This document shows, piece after piece, positions 34,133 through 39,943 of a stretch of 39,943 nucleotides of DNA; positions within the stretch are counted from its first letter, which is position 1; the number at the start of each line of letters is the position of its first letter. Made by a program: the position numbers and the translations under genes. This DNA comes from Rubellimicrobium sp. GTDB taxonomy: Bacteria; Pseudomonadota; Alphaproteobacteria; Rhodobacterales; Rhodobacteraceae. The notes below the pieces were generated by a model, which searched no databases, was not told the origin of the DNA, and saw only the letters and a list, made by a program, of their open reading frames with translations. The stretch is taken from positions 1 through 39,943 of the forward strand of contig JACFNP010000031.1 of NCBI GenBank assembly GCA_019454835.1. The letters are read 5' to 3'.

Positions 34133-35473
34133 ATGCCGCAGCAAGCGCCACCCGATCCCGACGCGCCGGTGCCCGCCCGCGGGCTGAAGCGACGGATGTG
34201 GCCGCGCGGACTCTACGGGCGCGCGGCGCTGATTCTCGTGGTGCCGGTGGTGGCGTTGCAGCTTGTCGTGTCGCTGGCCTTCATCCAGCGCCATTTCGAG
34301 GGCGTCACGCGCCAGATGACCGGCAACATCGCCGACGAGATCGCCCTTGTGATCGCCGAGGACGCGCGTGACCGCGACGCGGCGGCGCAGATCGGCGCCG
34401 CGCTCGGGCTGCGCATCATCCGTCCGGCGCCGCCGCTGGCCGGGGGCGACGGCCGGGCGGTCTGGGATCTGTCGGGCCGCATCGTGGCGCAGGTGCTTGT
34501 CGCGCGGCTGCCGGAATTGCAGGCGCTGTCGCTGGAAGGCGGGCGCGAGGTGGTGCTGCATCTGCGGGGGCAGGGGGACGAGTTCGGCATCAGTTTCCCG
34601 CGCAGCCGGGTTTCGGCCTCTAATCCGCACCAGCTTCTGGTGCTGATGATCGTCTTCGGCGCGGCCATGACCTTCATCGCCTATCTGTTTCTGCGCAACC
34701 AGCTTCGCCCCATCGCCCGGCTGGCCCGCGCCGCCGAAGCCTACGGGCGCGGCGTGACCCTTCCCTACCAGCCGCGCGGCGCCCGCGAGGTCCGCGCCGC
34801 CGGTCTGGCCTTCCTGCGGATGCGCGAGCGGATCAGGGAACAGAACGCCAGCCGCGCGCTGATGCTGTCGGGGGTCAGTCACGACCTGCGCACCCCGCTG
34901 ACCCGGCTGCGGCTGGGGCTGGCGATGATCGCGGGCGACGAGGCCGACGGCCTGCGCCGCGATGTCGACGAGATGGAGCGGATGATCGCGACCTTCCTCG
35001 ATTTCGCGCGCGGCGATGCGGGCGAGGCCGCCGGTGCGGTCGATCTGGTCGCGCTGGCGGGCCGCGTGGTCGAGGATGCGGCGCGCGGCGGCGGTCCGGT
35101 GGTGCTGCGGCCCGTCGCGGGGCAGCCGGTGCCGGTGCAGGCGCGCCCGCTGGCGCTGCGCCGCGCGATCGGGAATCTGGTCGGCAACGCGCGCCGCTAC
35201 GGCACCCGCGTCGAGGTCTCGGTGGCCTTTGCGCCGGGCCGGGCGCGCATCACCGTCGAGGATAACGGCCCCGGCATCGCCGCCGGGGACCGCGCCGACG
35301 CGCTGCGCCCCTTCGTGCGGCTGGATGATGCGCGCAACCAGGACCGGGGCGCGGGCGTGGGTCTGGGCCTTGCCATCGTCGCCGAGATCGCGCGCACGCA
35401 GGGCGGCGAGCTGCGGCTGGGACAATCCGCGCGGCTGGGCGGCCTGGCGGCGGAACTGGTGCTGCCGGTGTAG
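34133..35473 (+). CDS. Sensor histidine kinase, EnvZ-like
   Basis: The 446-residue inner-membrane kinase has a first membrane helix (ALILVVPVVALQLVVSLAF, about 32-50), a periplasmic region of about 110 residues and a second helix (LLVLMIVFGAAMTFIAYLF). A HAMP linker follows, then the dimerisation domain with phosphoacceptor His250 in SGVSHDLRTPLTRLRL and an ATPase domain (NLVGNARRYG, VEDNGPGI, GVGLGLAIV). The domain plan matches EnvZ. No response regulator is adjacent: upstream is a divergent MBL gene and downstream are repeats. ATG 34133 is taken as the start; it is leaderless-looking with a weak ribosome-binding site. Confidence 0.92.
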   Translation: MPQQAPPDPDAPVPARGLKRRMWPRGLYGRAALILVVPVVALQLVVSLAFIQRHFEGVTRQMTGNIADEIALVIAEDARDRDAAAQIGAALGLRIIRPAPPLAGGDGRAVWDLSGRIVAQVLVARLPELQALSLEGGREVVLHLRGQGDEFGISFPRSRVSASNPHQLLVLMIVFGAAMTFIAYLFLRNQLRPIARLARAAEAYGRGVTLPYQPRGAREVRAAGLAFLRMRERIREQNASRALMLSGVSHDLRTPLTRLRLGLAMIAGDEADGLRRDVDEMERMIATFLDFARGDAGEAAGAVDLVALAGRVVEDAARGGGPVVLRPVAGQPVPVQARPLALRRAIGNLVGNARRYGTRVEVSVAFAPGRARITVEDNGPGIAAGDRADALRPFVRLDDARNQDRGAGVGLGLAIVAEIARTQGGELRLGQSARLGGLAAELVLPV

Positions 35474-35484
35474 GGTGGCGTCCC

Positions 35485-35670
35485 GCCTCCCGCGAGTGAC
35501 GAGATGCAACCCCGAGGGCATCGAGCATGACATCGGGGTCGCTTTGTCGCTTTCAGCTCTTCGCGGGTGACGGGGTGTTCTCGTCATTGCGAACGAAGTG
35601 AAGCAACCCCGACCGCTCACACACGACATCGGGGTTGCTTCGTCGGCTACGCCTCCTCGCAATGACGGGG
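35485..35670. repeat. One degenerate and one complete inverted-repeat element
   Basis: A decayed copy at about 35485-35575 (ends GCGAGTGACGAG and CGCGGGTGACGGGG) precedes a well-preserved copy at 35580-35670 (left arm GAACGAAGTGAAG, CACACACGACATCGG spacer). They separate the convergent histidine kinase and bdhA genes. Confidence 0.82.
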
Positions 35671-35693
35671 GGTGACGAAGCGCGTCGCCGCCG

Positions 35694-36467
35694 CTACAGC
35701 GCGGTCCAGCCGCCGTCGACGCTGATCGTGGTGCCGGTGATCTGGGCGGCCGCCGCCGAGCATAAAAACACCGCCGTGCCGCCGATTTCCTCGACCGTGG
35801 CGAACTGGCGCGAGGGCTGGCGTTCCAGCATCACCTTGCGGATCACCTCGTCGCGGCCCATGCCGTGCGCCTTCATCTGGTCGGGGATCTGCGCCTCGAC
35901 CAGCGGGGTCAGCACGTAGCCGGGGCAGATGGCGTTGCAGGTGATGGCCTCTTCCGCCGTCTCCAGCGCGACGGTTTTCGTCAGGCCGACCAGCCCGTGC
36001 TTGGCGCTGACATAGGCCGACTTGAAGGGCGATGCGGTCAGCCCGTGCGCCGAGGCGATGTTCACCACCCGCCCCCAGCCCGCCTTGCGCATCAGGGGCA
36101 GGGCGGCGGCGATGGTGTGGAACGACGAGGACAGGTTGATGGCGATGATCCGGTCCCAGGTCGCGGGCGGAAATTCGTCAACCGGGGCGACATGCTGGAT
36201 GCCCGCATTGTTCACGAGAATGTCGCAGCGCCCGGCCTGCGCGACCAGCGCGCGGGCCGAACTGCCGTCGGTCATGTCGGCGGCGATATAGCGCGCGGCG
36301 ACGCCGAATTCGCGGCACAGATCATCGGCCAGCGCGTGATCCTCGGGGCGGTCGGTGAAGGAATTGAGCACCACATCCGCGCCCGCCCGCGCCAGTTCGC
36401 GGGCGACGCCCAGCCCGATGCCCGAGTTCGATCCGGTGATGATGGCGGTCTTGCCTGCAAGGGTCAT
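35694..36467 (-). CDS. bdhA: 3-hydroxybutyrate dehydrogenase
   Basis: This NAD-dependent short-chain dehydrogenase converts 3-hydroxybutyrate to acetoacetate in polyhydroxybutyrate and ketone-body metabolism. The 257-residue protein has the cofactor motif TGSNSGIGLG (11-20), NNAG (87-90) and the catalytic Ser139, Tyr152 and Lys156 in NIASAHGL and AYVSAKHG. It also has HGLTASPFKSAYVSAKHGLVG, QIPDQMKAHGM and ERQPSRQFATVEEIGG, which mark BdhA among short-chain dehydrogenases. ATG 36467 follows AGGAG at ideal spacing. A half repeat and a terminated small-RNA-like transcript lie upstream on the same strand. Confidence 0.93.
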   Translation of the reverse strand: MTLAGKTAIITGSNSGIGLGVARELARAGADVVLNSFTDRPEDHALADDLCREFGVAARYIAADMTDGSSARALVAQAGRCDILVNNAGIQHVAPVDEFPPATWDRIIAINLSSSFHTIAAALPLMRKAGWGRVVNIASAHGLTASPFKSAYVSAKHGLVGLTKTVALETAEEAITCNAICPGYVLTPLVEAQIPDQMKAHGMGRDEVIRKVMLERQPSRQFATVEEIGGTAVFLCSAAAAQITGTTISVDGGWTAL

Positions 36468-36546
36468 GGCGCTGCTCCTGTTGCCGGGACTCGCCCGTCA
36501 TGCTGCATCTGCGAAGGGCGATTGCAAAGGGGGCGGGTGGTTTTTG

Positions 36547-36586
36547 TCGTCATTGCGAACGAAGTGAAGCAACCTCGACCGCTGGC
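36547..36586. repeat. Half inverted-repeat element (left arm only)
   Basis: GTCATTGCGAACGAAGTGAAG and the start of the ACCTCGACCGCTGG spacer are present, but no right arm follows. It lies between bdhA and the small-RNA terminator. Confidence 0.78.
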
Positions 36587-36594
36587 ATCCGCAC

Positions 36595-36620
36595 AAAAAA
36601 ACGCCCGCACGAGGCGGGCG
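36595..36620 (-). terminator. Intrinsic terminator of the candidate small RNA
   Basis: On the minus strand CGCCCGC (36620-36614) and GCGGGCG (36608-36602) form a perfect 7-bp GC stem around CTCGT, followed at once by seven T residues (36601-36595). It is the clearest rho-independent terminator in the window. Confidence 0.85.
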
Positions 36621-36670
36621 CGAAGTTGTTGAGGCAGGTTTCATACAGGCAAGAAACCTATCGAGCAGTG
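36595..36670 (-). ncRNA. Candidate small RNA (or bdhA leader) with own promoter and terminator
   Basis: On the minus strand a good promoter (TTGGCT, 17 bp, TATAAG) is followed about 75 bases later by an intrinsic terminator. The interval contains no credible ORF. It would fold into a first hairpin AGGTTTC/GAAACCT (36659-36653 with 36642-36636) around a ten-base loop TTGCCTGTAT, a single-stranded linker CCTCAACAACTTCG, and the terminator stem. That is the layout of a trans-acting, possibly Hfq-bound, small RNA. I cannot name a family. It could also be a transcription-attenuated leader of bdhA, whose start is 128 bases further on the same strand. The 5' end is estimated from the -10 position. 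Confidence 0.6.
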
Positions 36671-36675
36671 AGTCC

Positions 36676-36704
36676 CTTATACGCGCGCTTCCGCCCATAG
36701 CCAA
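36676..36704 (-). promoter_or_regulatory. Promoter of the candidate small RNA
   Basis: TTGGCT (36704-36699) and TATAAG (36681-36676) on the minus strand are separated by exactly 17 bp. Each matches the housekeeping consensus at four or five of six positions, making this one of the best promoters in the window. Confidence 0.65.
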
Positions 36705-36792
36705 GCTAAAAGTTTGAAAAGCGGGCGGGCTGGCGGTAATGTCGGGTCATAAAACGGGGGCGTTCGCGCCACGAACCGGGGACAGGCAGGCC

Positions 36793-38613
36793 ATGACATC
36801 ACGATACCGTTCCGTCGCGCGCGCGGGCGCCGCGCTGATTCTGGCGACCCTCGCAGGCGCCGCGCTGGCCGAGCCGCAACACGCCATCGCAATGTATGGC
36901 GACCCTGCGCTGCCTGCGGATTACGACCATCTGCCCTATGTGAACCCGGATGCGCCGACCGGCGGGCGCATCGTCACCGCCGAGGTCGGCAGCTTCGACA
37001 GCCTCAACCCCTATGCCCGCAAGGGGTCGGTTCCCTGGCAACTCAGTTATCTCGTTTCGGAAACATTGATGGGGCGGTCGCTTGACGAACCGTTCACGCT
37101 TTACGGCCTTCTCGCCGAATCGATGGAGACCGACCCCGATCGGTCCTGGGTCGAGTTCACCCTGCGCCCCGAGGCGCGATTCTCGGACGGCAACCCGGTC
37201 ACCGTCGATGACGTGATCTGGTCCTACCGGACCCTCGGCGAACAGGGCCATGGCCGCTATGCCAGCTTCTGGGCGCAGGTCGCCGATATCGAGCAGACCG
37301 GCGAGCGCAGCCTGCGCATCACCTTCAACACGCCCAACCGCGAGCTGGTGCTGCTGGCCGGGATGCGCCCGGTGCTTGAGCGTGCGCAATGGGAGGGCAG
37401 GGACTTTGCCGAAAGCGACGGTCTCGACATGATCCCGGTCACGCCCGGCCCCTATGTGGTGGCGGATTTCGAGGCCGGTCGTTACGTCGAACTGCACCGC
37501 AACCCCGACTACTGGGGCCGCGACGTGCCGTTCCGGCGCGGCACGATGAACATCGACACGATCCGCTTTGAATTCTTCGGCGACGAGACCGCCGCCTTCG
37601 AGGCGTTCAAGACCGGCGAGGTGAACCTGACCCGCGAAACGAACGTCACCCGCTGGCAGACGCAATACGACTTCCCGCTGGTGCGCGACGGCAGCATCGT
37701 TCTGGATCAGGTGCCGCATCAGCGCCCGACCGGCATGACCGGCTTTGCCATGAACAGCCGCAGCCCGGTCTTTGCCGACTGGCGGGTGCGCGACGCGATG
37801 CTGCTGGCCTTCAACTTCGAGTTCATCAACGACGCGATGACCGGCGGGCAAAGTCCGCGCATCCAGTCCTATTTCGCCAACTCGCCGCTGGGCATGACCC
37901 CCGGCGAACCTGCCACCGGCCGGGTGCTCGAGTTTCTCGAACCCTTCGCGGACGATCTGCCCCCCGGCGCCATCGAGGGTTACGCCCTGCCGCAAAGCGA
38001 CGGCAATGCCGCCAACCGCGCCAATCTGGGCCTTGCCTTCGAGCGGCTGGAAGAGGCGGGCTGGACGGTGGACGATGCGGGCACGCTGCGCAACGCCGCC
38101 GGAGAGCCGTTCGCCTTCACGCTGGTGCTCCAGACCGGCGCGGGCGAGACCGATTCCATCGCCAACATGTATGCCGAGGCGCTGCGGCGGCTGGGTATTT
38201 CCGTCACCGTCGATCAGGTCGATTCGGCGCAATACACCGAACGGATGGCGGCGCTCGACTTCGACATGACCTATTACCGGGTCGGGCTGTCGCTGTCGCC
38301 GGGCAACGAGCAGTATCTCTATTTCGGCTCGGAACAGGCCGATACCGGCACCCGCAACCTCATGGGGGTGAAGTCGCCCGCCGTCGATGCGCTGATCGAC
38401 CGGGTTCTCAATTCCGCCTCGCAGGACGATTTCCGCGCCGCCGTGCAGGCGCTCGACCGGGTGCTGACGGCGGGGCGCTACGTGATCCCGTTCTACCAGT
38501 GGAACGATTCCAACATCGCCCATGCCGCCGACCTGCATTATCCCGATCACATCCCGCTGTTCGGCGACTGGCCGGGCTGGGAGCCTGACGTATGGTGGTC
38601 CGATGCTGAATAA
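36793..38613 (+). CDS. ABC transporter substrate-binding protein, family 5 (YejA-like)
   Basis: The 606-residue precursor has a signal peptide (RAGAALILATLAGAALA) and the large two-lobed fold of peptide-binding SBP family 5. Its N terminus, LPYVNPDAPTGGRIVTAEVGSFDSLNPYARKG, read in parts, and its length match YejA-type proteins, which deliver oligopeptides to the YejBEF transporter. Other signatures are RPEARFSDGNPVTVDDVIWSY (in two pieces) and YFANSPLGMTPGEP. The usual permease and ATPase genes do not follow: a 37-codon gene overlaps the end and repeats come next. ATG 36793 begins the signal peptide and has AGG upstream; the frame opens at 36739. Confidence 0.9.
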   Translation: MTSRYRSVARAGAALILATLAGAALAEPQHAIAMYGDPALPADYDHLPYVNPDAPTGGRIVTAEVGSFDSLNPYARKGSVPWQLSYLVSETLMGRSLDEPFTLYGLLAESMETDPDRSWVEFTLRPEARFSDGNPVTVDDVIWSYRTLGEQGHGRYASFWAQVADIEQTGERSLRITFNTPNRELVLLAGMRPVLERAQWEGRDFAESDGLDMIPVTPGPYVVADFEAGRYVELHRNPDYWGRDVPFRRGTMNIDTIRFEFFGDETAAFEAFKTGEVNLTRETNVTRWQTQYDFPLVRDGSIVLDQVPHQRPTGMTGFAMNSRSPVFADWRVRDAMLLAFNFEFINDAMTGGQSPRIQSYFANSPLGMTPGEPATGRVLEFLEPFADDLPPGAIEGYALPQSDGNAANRANLGLAFERLEEAGWTVDDAGTLRNAAGEPFAFTLVLQTGAGETDSIANMYAEALRRLGISVTVDQVDSAQYTERMAALDFDMTYYRVGLSLSPGNEQYLYFGSEQADTGTRNLMGVKSPAVDALIDRVLNSASQDDFRAAVQALDRVLTAGRYVIPFYQWNDSNIAHAADLHYPDHIPLFGDWPGWEPDVWWSDAE

Positions 38614-38716
38614 GTTCCTCATCCTCGCGCTGCTGGCGCTGTCAGCCTGCGGCACCATCGAAGGCGTCGGCAACGACATCAGCGCCGGGGCGCGGATGGT
38701 CGGATCGTGGTTCTGA
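38603..38716 (+). CDS. Entericidin A/B-like small lipoprotein
   Basis: The 37-residue product has a lipoprotein signal ending in lipobox LSAC (MLNKFLILALLALSAC). A mature part of 22 residues follows, with GTIEGVGNDISAGARMVGSW, the pattern of entericidin-family proteins (Gly-x-Gly-x-Asp-Ile). Entericidins are small cell-envelope lipoproteins, some acting as stress-linked antidote/toxin pairs in enteric bacteria; the role in this organism is not known. ATG 38603 lies inside the last codons of the yejA-like gene (11-bp overlap), so translation is probably coupled. There is only one copy, with no partner. Confidence 0.82.
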   Translation: MLNKFLILALLALSACGTIEGVGNDISAGARMVGSWF

Positions 38717-38734
38717 GGACGGGCTGTGCGTCCG

Positions 38735-38926
38735 GCATGGATTGCCACGGCGGCTGCGCCGCCTCGCAATGACGGGGTTATGCCGTCATTGCGAGCCGCA
38801 GGCGAAGCAACCCCGACCGCTCACACACGACATCGGGGTTGCTTCGTCGGCTTGCGCCTCCTCGCAATGACGGGGGAAGGGAGTACCGTCATTGCGAGGC
38901 GGCGCAGCCGCCGTGGCAATTCACGG
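38735..38926. repeat. Inverted-repeat element flanked by two half elements
   Basis: A right half (38735-38776), a complete copy (38782-38876, CACACACGACATCGG-type spacer) and a left half (38886-38926) stand in a row. The halves face the full element and together look like one copy interrupted by another. They fill the gap between convergent genes. Confidence 0.85.
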
Positions 38927-38935
38927 CCCCCTGGC

Positions 38936-39694
38936 TCACTCCGGCGTATCGCCCTTCAGCCCCAGCGCCGCCTCGACCTGCTGGCGGTCGCCCGGATAGA
39001 CCAGCCCGGCCGAGATCACCAGCTTGGCGGCATCCTCGACGCCCATGTCCAGCTCGATGATCTCGCTCTTGCGGCACCACATCAGATAGCCGGTGGTCGG
39101 GTTCGGCGTGGTCGGCAGATAGACCGCCATCACCGGATCGTCGGGCCAGAGCGCGCCCAGTCTCGCGCGAATTTCGCCCCTGGGTTCGGGGGCGATGAAA
39201 CCCACCGACCAGGTGTCCTTGCGCGGGAACTGCACGAGGCACATGCGGTCGAATTTCGCATCGTCCTGCGCGAAGATCGATTCCGCGACCTGTTTCAGCG
39301 CGCTGTAGATCGAGCGCACGAAGGGCAGCCGCGCCACCAGATCCTCGCCCCATGAGATCAGGCTGCGGCCCACAAGGCCCTTGGTGATCCAGCCGACCAG
39401 CACCGTGAAGACGAGAAAGATCACCACGCCCACGCCACGGATGTTCACGGCCACCCATTGCGGCGAGCCGGGGTCGTGGCCGAGGATGCGGTTGACGAGG
39501 GCGTCGGGGTGGTAGGCGGCGGGCACGAAGGGCCAGACGAAGCTGTCGACCCAGCCGAGCAGCGTCCAGACCAGCCAGACCGTCATGCCCAGCGGCGCGA
39601 TGACGATGAGGCCCGCAAGCAGGTTGTTGCGCAGCGCGCCGAGAACGCGGCCGGGGCGGCGCAGGCTGGAAGGCGGTGGCGTCTCGCGGCTCAC
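38936..39694 (-). CDS. DUF502 family membrane protein
   Basis: The 252-residue inner-membrane protein has two helices near the N terminus (LLAGLIVIAPLGMTVWLVWTLL and GVGVVIFLVFTVLVGWITKGL, each about 20 residues). A conserved cytosolic part follows, with VARLPFVRSIYSALKQVAESI, VQFPRKDTWSVGFI and YLPTTPNPTTGYLMW. This is the DUF502 signature; the family has no established function. ATG 39694 begins the family N terminus. The convergent neighbour is the entericidin-like gene beyond the repeats. Confidence 0.92.
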   Translation of the reverse strand: MSRETPPPSSLRRPGRVLGALRNNLLAGLIVIAPLGMTVWLVWTLLGWVDSFVWPFVPAAYHPDALVNRILGHDPGSPQWVAVNIRGVGVVIFLVFTVLVGWITKGLVGRSLISWGEDLVARLPFVRSIYSALKQVAESIFAQDDAKFDRMCLVQFPRKDTWSVGFIAPEPRGEIRARLGALWPDDPVMAVYLPTTPNPTTGYLMWCRKSEIIELDMGVEDAAKLVISAGLVYPGDRQQVEAALGLKGDTPE

Positions 39695-39766
39695 GGGCGG
39701 CTGTCTCCGGCGCTCGGGGATGGGGGTGAGTCATAGGCAACCGGCGCTGCGCCCGCAACGGCGCTG

Positions 39767-39859
39767 TCGTCATTGCGAGGCGAAGCCGAAGCAATCCACG
39801 CCGGGTGCGGGGTTGCGGCATGGATTGCTGCGTCGCCTTCGGCTCCTCGCAATGACGGT
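39767..39859. repeat. Complete inverted-repeat element
   Basis: Standard arms, with the ATCCACGCCGGGTGC-type spacer and its inverse GCATGGATTGC. It lies upstream of the DUF502 gene. Confidence 0.87.
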
Positions 39860-39874
39860 GGCAATGAAGCGCCC

Positions 39875-39919
39875 AAGGGCCGGATCAGGCGGGCCGCAGT
39901 GCGGCCCGACCCGGCCCTT
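39875..39919. repeat. Nested GC-rich hairpin near window end
   Basis: Outer arms AAGGGCCGG (39875-39883) and CCGGCCCTT (39911-39919) enclose a second perfect stem GGGCCGC/GCGGCCC (39891-39897, 39901-39907) around AGT. The minus-strand reading has no T-tract. It may be a terminator for a gene beyond the window or another repeat; no second copy is seen here. Confidence 0.5.
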
Positions 39920-39943
39920 CGCCCGGAGCGCAAGCGAAGGGCG

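Noticed and set aside
30915-34187. Very long 1090-codon plus-strand frame
   Set aside because: It runs antisense through three real genes and two repeat clusters; length alone reflects GC content.
36714-36742. Plus-strand promoter TTGAAA-17 bp-TAATGT for the yejA-like gene
   Set aside because: The -10 matches consensus at only three of six positions; too weak to list as a feature.

Overview
The window is high-GC DNA from an alphaproteobacterium, most likely of the Rhodobacteraceae/Paracoccaceae group. The evidence is the gene content (rpiA-gor, gmk-gamma carbonic anhydrase, a 558-residue aa3-type CtaD, a YejA-type binding protein, an NAD-dependent 3-hydroxybutyrate dehydrogenase), the CGC/CGG-rich codon use, and the many CATTGCGAGG palindromes between genes. 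About 36 protein genes, one tRNA and one candidate small RNA can be supported. Almost all are ordinary chromosomal housekeeping genes. I see no prophage, insertion sequence, CRISPR array or rRNA.

Layout. 0.5-2.8 kb: rpiA and gor (+). 3.1-8.4 kb: trmFO, a DUF6614-like gene, a beta-barrel protein and gyrA (all -). 8.8-10.0 kb: gmk and a gamma-class carbonic anhydrase, start/stop coupled (+), converging on an unknown gene. 10.8-13.2 kb: a GntR/FCD regulator (+) converging on a membrane glycosyltransferase (-). 13.3-14.7 kb: a carA copy cut off after its N-terminal domain, divergent from yqeY. 14.8-15.3 kb: DUF2244. 15.6-17.6 kb: two divergent toxin-antitoxin modules, Xre-RES (-) and HigBA-type (+). 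17.7-20.2 kb: ctaD and lipB (-). 20.5 kb: tRNA-Leu(GAG). 20.6-26.9 kb: a tightly packed seven-gene minus-strand operon (SPOR lipoprotein, D,D-carboxypeptidase, tmk, holB, tatD-like, MBL hydrolase, AEC transporter). 27.1-30.2 kb: an OMP, then anmK divergent from tyrS. 30.5-34.1 kb: an unknown secreted protein, a DEAD-box helicase and an MBL hydrolase (-). 34.1-35.5 kb: a sensor histidine kinase (+). 35.7-36.5 kb: bdhA (-). 36.6 kb: a candidate small RNA. 36.8-38.7 kb: a yejA-like gene with a tiny entericidin-like lipoprotein. 38.9-39.7 kb: a DUF502 protein (-).

Most sizeable gaps between transcription units hold one to three copies of a ~90-bp inverted-repeat element, sometimes fused to other repeat segments. 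A second, GC-rich palindrome can be compared in filled and empty form inside this window. A third, 43-bp palindrome occurs twice, once in frame inside an MBL-hydrolase gene and once supplying the start codon of another gene.

The observations most worth following are the candidate small RNA with its own promoter and terminator, the truncated carA, the toxin-antitoxin island with atypical arginine codons and a duplicated terminator half, and the two palindrome families that touch or resolve coding and insertion sites.
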